Assembly (NCBI GenBank): GCA_035222895.1
Contig: JAVYIG010002360.1
Location: 186,001 to 250,000 of the forward strand
Source of the DNA: Strongylocentrotus droebachiensis
Taxonomy: Eukaryota > Echinodermata > Echinoidea > Camarodonta > Strongylocentrotidae
Reading direction: 5' to 3'
Length of the DNA: 64,000 bases
Shown: in pieces, positions 24,601 to 36,640 of the stretch
How positions within the stretch are numbered: position 1 is the stretch's first letter
How the letters are laid out: every line of letters starts with the position of its first letter
Made by a program: the position numbers and the translations under genes
The notes under the pieces: model-generated
Seen by the model: only the letters and a program-made list of their open reading frames with translations
Databases searched by the model: none
Told to the model about the DNA's origin: nothing

Positions 24601-27600
24601 AGGATCATGGGGGACCCACAGGCACCGATTGGGGAAGTTTTCTATATAGAGGGAGCAAGTAGCTACAAGTAGGACAGTGGGGCTTTAAATGAACTCTTCA
24701 TAATATTTGTCATATCATTTTTCCATGAATGCAATGTCGTCTTTGTGGCCCCCACATAGTCGCTGGTACAATATAACTTAAATTATTCTTCCCACATTTC
24801 TGTGATTTGCAGTGAAACAGTGTTTGGATACAGAGGTCTGAAAGTGCAGCTGTACTTTTCAGCAGCCAAGCTTACTCCTTACCTCACATACACATTTGAG
24901 GAGAAGGTTAATCCCAAGAAGTTTGATGGAGTACAGGTGATTATTTATTTATTTATTTATTTATTTCTAATCTTTTGTCAGGGTAGCCCATTCATCAATA
25001 TGTAGTGGTCTTCCATGTGGCCCTGAATAAACATGAACATATATACATCAAAAAGCATAACGTTTATACAAAACGGTTAAAATAAGTATAAGTCCACTAC
25101 ACACAATTTGACTGTGATTCGTTTTCAGAAGAATTTGCAACAGTATTAATGAGGAATGTTAAAACCTAAAAATCATCATGATTGAGATTTTTGAATAGTC
25201 ATCAATATTGAGAATAACAGTTTAGGACTATTGCAAGTGTGCTTGTAGAAGGAAAAAACAAATCAGCTCTGGATCGTAGAGACATCAGACCATTTGTTTG
25301 CTTGTCTACAGTTTGAAGAAGCAAATGTGGTCTTCATTACATCTATAAGACCTTCATAGCAATGAAATTTTTAATGACCATATCATTATTCAGAACTTCA
25401 GTCAGGATGATTGCCTTGTTTAAATTCTGTACCTAATGCAATTTCTTGAAAAATCATGAGTGTTGGGATAAATTGTGTGTTGGGCTTATTGAATTGGTTA
25501 CATATTGAGTTGAAATCAAATTATATCATAAGTGATACTGGTACATGTTATGGCTCTCAAAAAATTGTTGTCTCTGAAATATGAGAGGCAGAGAGCATTT
25601 GAAATATTTGGCTGTGTACATCTCGGAATTACCTTGTATTAAGTATTTGGAGTAGACCTTCATAATGTGTTTCATTCACTCCATGCAGGGCAATAGCAAA
25701 TAGACAATCACAATGACTTCTCATAATTCTTACAGCTCTTACACTTAGGTAACATGTTTCCATTCTCTCTTGGGTAAAGAGTGACAAATGTAGATGTGCC
25801 TTGCCCCAGGGCACGGTGATTTTGAACAGTTTCAGGTTCAATGTCTCTTAACTACAACATATTCAAGTGAAGTGTGATCTTAGCCTTTAGGACATTATTT
25901 CTTTCTTCAAATAATAAAAAGTATTTCTGATTTGGACAACCATTACCAGCACTATTTCGAAAGGTAGACAGTAATTTTTAGTTGGTATTATGTTTACAAA
26001 TAATTAAAATAAGTTTCACTTATTTGTGGATTATTTTCCTCTCCTACTTCCACCACCAGGCGGACCCCATTCTCAAACCCATCGTGGAAAAGCTGGAGAT
26101 CACACCCATGGACAACCTCGACCGGTTTGTCGCCAGCCTGGACGAAGACGTCGGCTTCCAACCCATGGGGGACCTCCTCCACTCCTACTCCAACACAGAC
26201 GAAGGCCAGGGTGCCACGAGACACTTTGAGATCTATAAGTGCAACGTCATGACCCCTGGATTCAAGGAGTTCCACTCACACCTGCAGACGTTCTTGTGGT
26301 GGTTCGTGGATGCATCGTCTTACATTGACTTTGATGATGAGAGGTGGATGTACTATACAATGTGAGTTATTAAATAGATCTTTGATATAAATGTTTTCAT
26401 AGTCACAAAGTTCTTTTATTTTTACTTTGAAGCAGTGGGAGGGGAAGTCGAGAAAAACTGCAACTTTAGATTTCATCATTAATTGTCGTCTGTGTGTCAG
26501 GAAAAGGAAAATATAAATCATGCTTTATACAATCTTGCATTAAAATATATAGGAAAATATTAGAATATGGGAAGGGGATATCTTTTTTTCCCTTTTTTCT
26601 GCCACCTCTATCAATAAAAAAGGGGGTAGTGAGAGGTAGGAAAATTGTATCCTCAATTATGCGCAATCTGTGCCCTCGATAGTATGAGTAAGGTGTTAGG
26701 TTTGTGAATCTGGACTTCTGGTTTATTTGTAATGCAGTTATGCAAATGAAAGCAGGAATTGTGAAAACAATGAAGTAGATAAAGGTTCAGACTGGTCATT
26801 GAATTTAGAGAATTACACTTCCTGTAAGCTATATTTCAGGTATACATTTAAAACTGTTGAATCGATTGTTGAAAAAAAATTGAACAATATGTGACTGTGA
26901 TGGATAATATATGTAAGCAAAGAAAAATTAGCCATTTTAATGAATCATTTAAGTTTTTGTTAATATCCTCCCACAGCTTTGAAAGGTATCCCCACGATGG
27001 AACAAAGCGGTACTCGACAGTTGGTTACTCAACGGTCTACAGGTACTACGCCTATCCTGATAAGATCAGGCCAAGGATAAGGTAGGAACAGCTTTGATTT
27101 TCATTGTAATTATTTAACATTTATTCATATTGGTCTAAAACTTGCTTTGTTAATGCAGGATATCAAATTTGACCAAACAACATGTTATTTCACTGAACTG
27201 ATTTGATGAAAGATTTTGTATTTCATATTAAACTTTGTGATCTTTAGAGTTTTGACATGCTTTACATTGAATTTAAATAGTGAAAAACTCGCAGAAAACT
27301 TGTAGGTACAACATTCTAAAGAAACTATTGGATATTACCCTATATGTAATTAGGGCTTCATAGCATGATGAATTTATCTTTTGGATGTGATCTTGTTTCA
27401 GTCAAGTCCTCCAGATATAATTCCCCCACCATTCCAAAGACAAATACCACGGGGCTCATTTCTTCAAAGTCCTCTTGTAGTCTGTAGTGGCTTTTTCATG
27501 ACATTTTAATGACTAAATACTGACTGTAAAGCTTTGTTGTGATCCTCATTCTATATCCCCATATTCCAAATGCAAGACCATGAGCTCAGTTCTTCAGGAA

Positions 27601-30600
27601 CCTGGGGGGTGTCTCACAAAGCTCCTAAGTTGGACTTGAAAATTATGGAGAGCCATTTGTAGCCTTAAAAAGAAAAATTCAAGTAATTTAGACTTTTTAT
27701 AAATTCCACATCAAAAACATGAAATCTCCTTGATATAATAGAAAATATGAATGATTTGAATCAACACTCTATGCCTTTTGAAAGAACTTTTACAAAATAT
27801 TTTCATAGATGCTAATGGCTTTCATGAATGTTAAAGAGATGGTTTATTGATTTCAAACTTGACTGAATTTGGTATCATTGCAATCGAAAAATTACACTGA
27901 GTAAAATCATTACACTTGTGTAACTTGTACATTTGAGCGAAATTTATAAAAGTTGATTGAACTTGACAAAAAATCAACCCACTCAACGCCCCCAAAACAT
28001 CGTAAGTCAGCTGATTGTTGAAGTGACGCCACAATATGAACAGCGGGCCGCTCAGCTGAAATGATTGACGACGGTGCGAGATGCAGTTTGCGTGCTATTC
28101 ACATGTATTGCATTGACTCTCGAGTACCGTACCCATTTATACCTAACGCTGTTTACCTTCATCAAAATCCCCTGGAAATATGGATATGGACGAAAACATA
28201 CTTGAGTATACTCCAGAAGGCTCCTCCATGGCATGGTTTTGGTTCTTAATCTGACCTTAGTCTAGATCAATGGTATATAACTTCCAAAAAGCGAGTGAAT
28301 ATATCGTCGATGTAGCGTTCAAGTTTCCCGTAGCTGGTAGCTGTGCGTGCGTACTCTGTGCATGTACTATGTGTGCAGTACACTGAACTCTATATGCGTG
28401 CATCACAATCTAGCGCAGCTTGCTAGCCAGCCTAGCCCGTAGCCCGGCGCTCGAGCTAGCCGTGAATCGCGACCGGACTGATCTGTTTCTCTCGGTTTAT
28501 CAGGTCCTATACGACTTAATTTATCACAAATGTAAATTAATCAGCCTAATCACACATTTTTATAATGAAGATCTGGACAATTCTATGTAAATTTGTCGCC
28601 TATTTTACTCCAAAAGAGTCCTTTAATTGCCTTCCCAGATCAGACACATACACGCTGAAGTGCCCTCAGAATATGTGATTATTTTTCCGATTTTTATGCT
28701 CAAATATGACGGGGAAAAATATAAAAATCAAACAAACATTTGTAGAAAGTATCATTTATTCAGTGTATCTCATTCAAAATGCCAAAAAAGAGGAAATATC
28801 ACCACTGGCGGTAAATATACAAACAACGTTAACCCATATCTGAAAATTGCAATGAGTATCCAACATTGTCCTGAATGTGTGATGTAGGTTGTTCATATTG
28901 TGACGTCATCGTTTCGCATGTAAAATAACGCCGGCAATTCACTAAGTGAGTGGGTTCAGGAAAGGGTAACAAAATTGCATTTACTTTATTCCTCACAACA
29001 GTGAGGGCTTCAAAAGTACTTTGCTCATTTTGTTAATGTTCTCAGCAATCTGTAGAGGTGTAATTTGCCCATTTTCCACATTTCAATGAACCATCTCTTT
29101 AAGTCCAACTTAGGATCTTTGTGAAACACCCCCCTGGTATGTTGACACCAGTGACTTCTTCGTATTTTGATTACTGACTGTTCAACTTTGTATGTGATCT
29201 TGTTTCAGTCAAGTCCTGATCCTCCCACCATTCCAAAGACAAGGCCACGGAGCTCAATTCTTAGAGACCATGTATGCAGACTTCAGGAAAGACATGGAAG
29301 TGCTTGATATCACAGGTGAAGAGAGAAATAAATATTGTCAGAATGTTTTACCATGTTTGTATATGAACAAAAAATAAGAATGATTATTTTGTCTTTCAAG
29401 GGCTGTTGATGGCATATTTAGTTTAAATGAGCAATATAGAGCTTTCACTGAAATGATATGTTTCATATCACATTCAGTTGTAGAAGATTTGCATCTTGAT
29501 TTTATAATCTAATTTTACACGGTAGACATAATTTCTGCATAATAGATATTGGAACTATACACCATGTTAGCAATACTCTTGTTTGATAATATACTGATAA
29601 CTTTGCATGATTCTTTTTAAAGAGTTCCTTGGGCAAGTTGTCACAGCTTTCTCACTGATGTTTTATGTTTTACATTTGGTATTGATTTTGATTTTTTTTT
29701 TTTATTTGATTTTGATTTCTGCATTATTCCGAATATAATACCAAATAGCAAAGAACATATAAATGTAAGGTATGATGCAAAATATACAAACAATAATAAC
29801 TTCATGTAATTTTTTTTTTTTTACATATGTACATATAATAACGAAACTTAATATTTCTATAACGTATTATTATAGGTTTAAAGTATTATCCAAATTATCT
29901 ATTGAAAAGTGCAGTAGACCGCAATCATAGTGAAGGGGTATCGATAGGAAGTGTGATTTCTGCCTCTAAAAACTCTGTTATCCATCTGAAGTTTGCATTT
30001 GTCATTAACCCTTCATTCTATATGCCTTTCTAGTGGAAGACCCATCTGATGATTTTGTAAGACTGAGGGACTTCATTGACTGCAGGGCCTGTGCCCAACT
30101 CCCTTCCTTTGCACCGGAGAACCTCCCCAAAGGATTGTGTGATGCCATGGAGAAAGAAGCTCTGGAGAAACTCAAGTTGAACAAGGTGACTTAAAGCCCC
30201 ACTGCACTACTGATAGCTACTAGCGCTCGCTATATAGCAAACAATGCCTAATCGGTGACCATTGGTCCCCCATGATCCTCTTTTCAGTATGTTAATCAAG
30301 AGCTTATTTGATGAAATAACCACCTGTCAGTGACCATGCAGGGAGGTCTAATCCCTCCTGGCCAAACTCGTGCGGTGGGGCTTTAACTTATTTTAAAAAA
30401 AAAATTGTTTAAAGAAAAGTTGGAAGTGTATAGGAGGGTGGATGATGTTGTTTTGTTTACTCACCTTAATTTGAGGAAATCAGATTTAATCTTGTAAATA
30501 AAAAAATGTTTATCACTGACAATTGGCAAAATCTTTTAATAGAAGATCACAAAATAGAACATAAAATGCAACCTAATCTACTCAGAGAGTATCTCACAAA

Positions 30601-31352
30601 TAATTTATGTGTGCTTTAAAGCAAAAACTTTTTTTTAAAGGTTGTGTGACCCTACAAACTAATTATTGAGAATTCCTAACTTACATTAATGCAATTTAGT
30701 ATTAACTATGTATTCTATTTCATTTGCAGAAACAAGTGAGGAAGGTTTATGAGATCCTGCGGCTAAAATCAACAGACTACAGTAACACAGAGCATGCTAA
30801 GGCCTACAGACTGGATGTGAAGAAGAGACTCAATATTCCTTTCCAAGTGAGTGTTCATTTGCTCAGAAATAGAGATAATGAGGAAAATGGAGAAGGGGCA
30901 AATTAGGTTGAAACAAATCCTCTCCCTGTATGTGTCAGAGAAGACAAATGAGAAAAGAAGATAGAGAATTTTTTCATAGTCCATTTCATAGGCTGGTATT
31001 CTTTAGATGTCATGCAAAAGATATGCAATATTGGAAAACTAAAGATGTTTAGGTAATAATCTTACGATGACTTTCTTTCGTTAATGTTCATCATTTCATT
31101 GATCAAATCCTTTGAGATGCTGATTTACAAGTTGAAAATGTTTCCTCTGCTTATGTTTGGATGATCATTGGATTTTTTCAGAAACAAAAGGCCGACTATG
31201 AGAAGCTGAAGAAGGTGCTGAAGCCCGAGGAACTGACGGCAGCAGAAGAAGGGACCAGTCTGGAGGAGAGACATCAGACCCTTGAGAAGTGGTTCCAGCT
31301 CCTCCTAGAGGACTACCGCAAGGTCCTGGACCGACTCTCCATGGCCGACTGA
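21637..31352 (+). CDS. HAT1: Histone acetyltransferase type B catalytic subunit, 10 coding exons
   Basis: HAT1 acetylates newly made histone H4 (K5, K12 in the family) before chromatin assembly, in complex with RBBP4/7-type proteins. Exons: 21637-21643 (ATGGCGG), 23636-23722, 24069-24144, 24813-24936, 26060-26361, 26977-27081, 29209-29315, 30034-30185, 30730-30846, 31182-31352 (TGA). They total 1248 nt, 415 aa; human is about 419 aa. Family landmarks: NETVFGYRGLK, LQTFLWWFVD, TVGYSTVYRYYAYPDK, the acetyl-CoA motif QRQGHG (Q243, G246, G248), LDITVEDPSDDF with E271 at the site of the proposed catalytic Glu of the human enzyme, and KVYEILRL near the C-terminus. The first coding exon has only 7 nt; the phase (Met-Ala-Gly) supports it. 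The intron before exon 7 holds two decayed copies of that exon and a transposon. Confidence 0.97.
22085..22195. repeat. TCTAGA/AGATCT-rich segment in HAT1 intron 1
   Basis: A dense run of CTAG and GATC palindromes, such as GAATCTAGATTCTAGATG and GATCTAGGTCTAGAGTC. Related short motifs recur at 22380-22410, 22620-22640 and 22750-22880. Confidence 0.6.
22286..22322. repeat. Imperfect hairpin
   Basis: AATAAGGATCGTCTGCAA followed by TTGCGGACGATTCTTATT: 18-nt arms with two mismatches and almost no loop. Confidence 0.7.
24497..24686 (-). mobile_element. MITE family A copy 3 (HAT1 intron)
   Basis: Reverse orientation of the 2269 copy: AAAGACCGTC... to ...AGTGGGGCTTT, containing CATAAGAAAAAGAGGATCAT. 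Confidence 0.8.
27386..27597 (+). pseudogene. Two decayed copies of HAT1 exon 29209-29315
   Basis: Copy 1 (27386-27470) keeps the intron end TGTGATCTTGTTTCAG and exon start TCAAGTCCT, then ATTCCAAAGACAAATACCAC, but carries an insertion and frame changes. Copy 2 (27511-27597) matches ACTGACTGT, TGTGATC, ATTCCAAATGCAAGACCATG and GAGCTCAGTTCTT, with the acceptor deleted. The acetyl-CoA motif codons are broken in both. Confidence 0.8.
27603..29136. mobile_element. Nested inverted-repeat transposon in HAT1 intron
   Basis: The outer ends, GGGGGGTGTCTCACAAAG then CTAAGTTGGACTT, are inverted with AAGTCCAACTTAGG then CTTTGTGAAACACCCCCC. An inner pair, TTAAAGAGATGGTTTATTGA (27831) and TCAATGAACCATCTCTTTAA (to 29102), suggests one element inside another. 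A further matching pair, GTGACGCCACAATATGAAC and GTTCATATTGTGACGTCA, indicates inner terminal repeats of about 200 bp. No transposase ORF was seen. Confidence 0.75.
30193..30384 (+). mobile_element. MITE family A copy 4, adjoining a HAT1 splice donor
   Basis: AAAGCCCCACTGC / GCGGTGGGGCTTT ends. It begins 8 nt after the last base of HAT1 exon 30034-30185, so only GTGACTT separates the exon from the element. Confidence 0.85.
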
Positions 31353-33990
31353 TAATGGTCAATTGTGAAAATATACCCCACGGAATTGATTGTAAACATA
31401 AGAACTGTGAAGGTTTCGGAGTTTAACTACCAGCAGCCAAAACGGAGCATGTGAAAAAGAACAATTTATTGTCCAAGGCTGCATTAATTTGACGATATCT
31501 GGAGAGGGAAAGCTGACCTTAAGGGTTATTCGTACATTCTCCTCTTTCTAAGTTGCATTATTTTCAAGTTGTTAAATAGTACCCTTTCAGATTAGTGAAA
31601 AGTTTGAATGAATACAGAGTAAGAGTATAGGCCTACTCTTGTGCTTTTAAAAAGTGCTCGTCAGGTGGACGGATTTTTTTTTTTTTGGGGGGGGGGGGTA
31701 GGATTTTTGTCAGATTTGTTGTCACAAAAACAGTGAAATCACCCACCATAAAATGGCATTAGACAATGAAATTGTTGAATGAATCTCTTTGTACAAATGT
31801 GAATATGTGTAAATTCCATTTAATGGTCCTTTGCTTGTAAGTGGCCATTTCACTTTGCCAAATACATTTTTCATGTCTACTTATAACTAAAAATCCAGTA
31901 TGTATGTTGCTGTATGGATTACAAGAATGCATCCATTAATTATGGCTAATGACCAATGTGCAGGAATAATTTGGATGAACAGAGAGGCACTCTACAGCCT
32001 CTACTACCTCAATATATCACCCTTGGATCAGTGCTTAACCATTTATTTATTTATTTATTTTCAGTTTTATTTAAACAGGGTTTCCTCTTCAGTTAAAAAA
32101 AACTAATGTCCTTTAGGGCCCTGATTAGAAACAATACAAAATATACATACTTGACAATCGTAATGTAGAACTTACAGCAGAATGAAATTGTTTTACAAAA
32201 GATTGAAGCACAGATATTCATCAATATTCAAGAAAATGACTTTCGAATGACTTGTACATGTACTTAAGAAATGAAATGGGGAGAGAAACTTATAGAAGGT
32301 GGGATAGTTGAGACGAAGACGAAAAAGAAGAACGAAGTGATATAAGGGAAGGGCGAATGTGAGAGGATCTAGGTATTAAAAAGAGTGGGTAACCATTTGT
32401 TCAGTAATGAAGCTTGACTGGATGGTATCGAGTCTACAAGCATGTCATCATTGTAGCATGATTTTATACACTATAATGTATGCCTCTATTATGTATGCGT
32501 TGTATCATAGGCTTAGAAATAATGAACATAAGTTTCTCTTTTTGGATCTGGATAAGATGCATGATATGTATCTATTTGTTAGCAGCAATTTGAGACTGTT
32601 TATTGAAAGCTGGTGTGAGAACTGAGGAGAATGTTATCTTTAAATGGATTTTACATCAGATATCATACTTCTACACACACCTCAACTATATTATGGCTCA
32701 CACACTTGTAATTATCCAATTAATGTAAAGGTATAGACAAGTTCCGGTAATGCGACTGCATTGTGAAAGAAACGTTGTGGAATCTATCAGAAAAGGTTGA
32801 TCATCTAGCATATAAGTATTGGTGTGTACTGCAAGGTTCTGTAATCATCAAAATGATAAGAAATTTGGCCCAGTCTTGTTAAAGTTACAAGCACTGTACA
32901 CAGAAAGATGTATATGGGATTACGCGATATCTATCCAGTCCGGATAGGTATAATAATTTACCAAATATATCAATTAGCAGGCGGCATCCCGGCAAAATTT
33001 GTATCACGTATTAGTCAAAACATAATCTTTCACATGATTGGTATTAAGAGCTTCCATTTTATTTTTCGAGAGGGGGGCGTTTCCAAAACTGGTCTATACC
33101 TTTAAGAAAAGTATAACCTGTCAATGAAAATTACCATAGAAGATGGAACTTGGAAAGGATGCAACGGCACTTTTATGTAGATTTGTTAGAATTAAGAACA
33201 CAACAAAACAAGGTGTTTTTACGATACAGGATTTTGGCTCATGTGGGAGATAAGTTGGCAGACTTGCATTAGACAAGTGATTTTTGTGTACCGGTACATG
33301 TTCTGTAATACACTTTCATATCTCCTCTTAGGATAGATCTGTATCATGTCTTTTAATTTGGTAATATGCGAGTGTCATGGAATGATATTTCCAGAGAATA
33401 TAGACATTTAAATAAAAATCTGCAAATTAGTGATATATATTAAACCTTTGAGGTACCTTTCGACCATTCAACAAATCTATGAAATATTGAATTTCATGTA
33501 CTTTGTTACAGAATGACATAGAATGCAATTTGGTCATTCCATTATCTAACAAAGCTAATCAAAATACAATATTTTATACATTTGATGTACAGTTCATAGG
33601 AAATTTGATAATTTTGAAAGTACCTCACATTAGTTTATATATTATGACGTTAATGTGTACATCTTATCAAAACATCTTTAAAAGTTTTTTTTTGATTGAA
33701 AATCCTCTGAACTGGTCATTCTGTAACACTTGGAATTGACCTTTATGGTTTCTATAATTGATTTTGTACTACATGTGGTAGTACAAAAAAGAATACCTCA
33801 AGTATTAGCAATAGGTGGAAAGTTTTTTGTTTTGATGTCGGTGCTGAATGACAATGTGTACATGGAATGAGACTGGAAATGGAACATTCTCTTGGTTTTA
33901 AAATATTTGAAGGCATTACTCTGTCCCACCTGGTTATGCTACGTCTAAAAACCTGGTTACAATTCGTTAATAAAATTTGCGTAATCATGT
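31353..33990 (+). other. HAT1: HAT1 3' UTR / downstream flank
   Basis: No further coding exon was recognised after the HAT1 stop. AATAAA hexamers occur at about 33411 and 33968, the second followed by AT-rich sequence, so the 3' end could be near 33990. The segment includes a T/G tract at 31675-31700, a TTTA repeat at 32041-32061 and an inverted-repeat element (32726-33104). ORFs inside it look random. Confidence 0.45.
32726..33104. mobile_element. Inverted-repeat element (MITE family E)
   Basis: TAAAGGTATAGACAAGTT and AACTGGTCTATACCTTTA termini, about 380 bp apart, no coding capacity. Confidence 0.65.
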
Positions 33991-34534
33991 ACAGTATTCA
34001 GTTTGTGTGTGCATCAATTTGCTTATTCTCGTGAATTTAAGTCCCGGTATTATAAATTATTGTAAATTATGAAATTGGCGTATCATGCAAATTAAGTTTG
34101 ACGTAATATTCAGAAACTATAAATAGTTAAAAACTTGTTTATTTCCCTAAAAAGCACAACTCCAAGAAGACAAAATTGTCTAGAAACTCTTAATATATCA
34201 TGGAAAATGTTACATAAAAAGAGATTTGATATTTTGAGGTTTTTCAAACAGTAATATTAAACAACGTTATACCACATGACCAAATTGCTAATGCGAGATA
34301 TCCTGTTATTGATCTCAAATTTCAATAACTGATAATCGTAATATCACTAATTTTAAAACTCATCGATCAGTTGTATTGCTTGTGTAGCTACATAAAAACA
34401 GAATTAAATATACTGCATTCACACTCCAAACAATTTATTTTCTTTTTTCCCCACTTACACAAAGCCTACTTTGGAGAACTACCATTAAAACAAACAAAAT
34501 GACACATACAACCATAGGTCTTTGATTTTGGAAA

Positions 34535-34540
34535 TTTATT
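34535..34540 (-). terminator. Candidate polyadenylation signal of the unknown minus-strand gene
   Basis: AATAAA on the minus strand, about 1.0 kb past the candidate stop. It would give a transcript converging on HAT1, whose own candidate signal is about 560 bp away. Confidence 0.25.
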
Positions 34541-35030
34541 GCAGCTTACGGTAGAACTGGTCTCCTTGCTCATGTACACTTTGAAGAAAAAAAATGTCAT
34601 CTGTTTTGTATTTGCCTCTCATTGCCAAGGATTGGACCACTTGGCACTTCATACACACATAATGAAAGCATGATACACACATAACATGAAAGTAAGGTTG
34701 CATTTATCTAACTATATGGGCATTTACAATGCATGCAAAGACCCTTGGGGGTTTTCCCATATTTTGGAGATTCATTGGAAGGCAATAACCCATAAGCATG
34801 AAAAACCTGAAAGAAAAAATCCACCCCAGCCCCCAGGAGTGTTTTTTTTTTAATAACTTGGCTGATTTTTGCAAATGCTCACTCTCAAAACACCAGAGAA
34901 GTATTCAGGTTTTCACTCAGTGAGTCTCCCTACTTCCGGGTATGTCCCGTGCAACTTACAGCGCAAAAATGAAAAATTGATATTACATGTATTGTTTACA
35001 TATATGTTCCTAATAGTTGTATTGTTTACA

Positions 35031-35123
35031 TTTTAGACCTACAGCTAGTGAACGGTACAACTATTAGGCACATATATTATATGTGCCTAATAGTTGTACC
35101 GTTCACTAGCTGTAGGTCTAAAA
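35031..35123. repeat. Perfect 93-bp palindrome
   Basis: Two 46-nt arms around a single T (35077). The left arm runs TTTTAGACCTACAGCTAGTG and so on to CACATATA. A partial third copy of the arm end (CCTAATAGTTGTA) lies at 35009-35021. Confidence 0.9.
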
Positions 35124-35345
35124 TTCCTACAGTACTGGGGCCATTTTCTCATTGATGCCAATCAAAATGGGACACAAATAATTCACATTTGGGGTCAGAC
35201 AGAGACTAAAGTTAGAGTAACACAAAAATCAACCCTATTTAATAGTTCAGGTGTTTGAGGCTGTAAAAAAAAAAAAAAAGAAGTAAGAGGGGGAGAGTCT
35301 GACAACAGCCGTGCCTTGATGCAGATATATGATCTAATGGAGTAG

Positions 35346-35493
35346 GCTGCCCCAAATGGAGAAGATAAGTGCTACAAATGCCTTAAAATCTGGCACGCAA
35401 AGAAAGACTGCACATCTGAAATGGTCTGCTTCAGCTGTCATGAAACGGGTCACATGACTAGAAAGTTATTGCTTGCGTTCATCTACATGTAAG
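35346..35493 (+). pseudogene. Gag-like zinc-knuckle fragment
   Basis: An in-frame segment between stops (TAG at 35343, TAA near 35491) reads CYKCLKIWHAKKDC (C-x2-C-x4-H-x4-C) then CFSCHETGHMTRKL, a second knuckle whose last Cys is Leu. This is the double CCHC layout of retroelement Gag or related nucleic-acid-binding proteins. No start codon or flanking pol was seen; it is a relic. Confidence 0.6.
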
Positions 35494-35557
35494 AATGTTA
35501 CATCATCTTGATGTCTTCAGTTGAGTTCAAAGTCCACTTGCAGCTTCTCAGATAGCT

Positions 35558-35615
35558 TTAAGATGTCCTCCAGTTCTTTTGAAGCAGATCAGATGAACTA
35601 GCGTTGTTGACCAAG
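35558..35615 (-). CDS. Candidate terminal coding exon of the unknown minus-strand gene
   Basis: The acceptor is excellent: a T-rich tract of about 20 nt ending TTTGTCCAAAG before position 35615. Joined to exon 36414-36462, the frame reads SLVNNASSSDLLQKNWRTS and then TAA. No family was recognised. An overlapping frame here also looks coiled-coil-like (KELEDILKLSEKL...) but starts inside this segment without its own acceptor. Confidence 0.35.
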
Positions 35616-36413
35616 CTTTGGACAAAGAAAAAAAATAAAATTAATGATCAAATAACGAAACATCAAAGTGATCTCATGTATGTATTACCTAAAATATCAC
35701 AACACAAGTCGCAACATAATATGGAGTGTTGTCCCTACAATAACCACATTAGAATATTGCATAATGCACATTATATGTCCATTTCGAAATTGGTTCGCAA
35801 AATATTTTAAGTGGTGCCCTCAGACATAGATTCTCACCAAACTGGTTCAAACTGCAAACATCCCATAGAGAATCAGAGGGAAAATAAGGAGGGGAAAAAG
35901 AAAAGAGAAACGAGAGCATGAGAAGAGTATCATTAGAAGAGTATCATTAGAACGTAAGAAAGGTGTAAGATGGGATGTTCACACCCCAGTTTCTGAATAA
36001 GGCATCTTTTGTCATCACAGGGCAGCCTCAACACTTGATATTCTGTCACCAGCAATTAATAACAGAATCCAAAGAATATGGTTGTTATATAATTAATAAG
36101 ATATCTACATTCATGTTTAAAACATTGCCTCACAACATGCACACCCTTTTTTTTAAAACCTTGAAATGCTTTGTACATATTTAAATGTTTGCATGTTTTT
36201 TTTAATAAATTGAAGAATGAATAGATAAAGAATGAAATAAAAATCATCCTTATTTTGTTTGTAAAGCATCGATAAACATACTTGTACAGTCAGAATTGCA
36301 TATAAAGAGTACAACCCCCCCTTCTAATTTGAAAATGTTAGATTAGTTGTAACTATACACGTATTTGTATGAGTTGACAGAAGTTGCAATTTGAAAGCCC
36401 ATGGTTTACTGAC

Positions 36414-36462
36414 CTTGATGCAACCGAGATGGGGAACAGATTATCCAAACACTGTACATCAT
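36414..36462 (-). CDS. Candidate penultimate coding exon of the unknown minus-strand gene
   Basis: This is a 49-nt exon flanked by a strong acceptor (TTTTCTCTCTGTAG) and a donor AAG|GTCAGT. In phase 1 it reads D-DVQCLDNLFPISVAS, which continues in frame into exon 35558-35615. It joins in frame both to the array exon blocks (ending ...RAEGI plus one base) and to the short ATG frame in exon 40752-40864 (MDSSDISSL plus one base). Confidence 0.35.
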
Positions 36463-36575
36463 CTACAGAGAGAAAACAAATAAGATACAATGAACATTCA
36501 ATTTTGAACCAAAAGTGAGATTTTCTGAACGCAAGAAAGTTTTTTCACTTTAGGAAATGTCAGTGTCTAAAGACC

Positions 36576-36640
36576 CAATGCCCTCAGCTCTCATAATCTG
36601 AAAATCATCGGCTGCTTTGAAGCAATCCTTTCAGCAAAGA
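36576..36640 (-). pseudogene. Array exon copy a, frameshifted
   Basis: 65 nt, with a 2-nt loss in the middle. The AG acceptor is kept, but the block ends ATTGGGTC, so the usual phase-1 donor is shifted. Nearest copy to exon 36414-36462. Confidence 0.4.

Noticed and set aside
26494-26682. ORFs on both strands just 3' of HAT1 exon 26060-26361
   Set aside because: Intronic, low complexity, no splice support; shadow frames.
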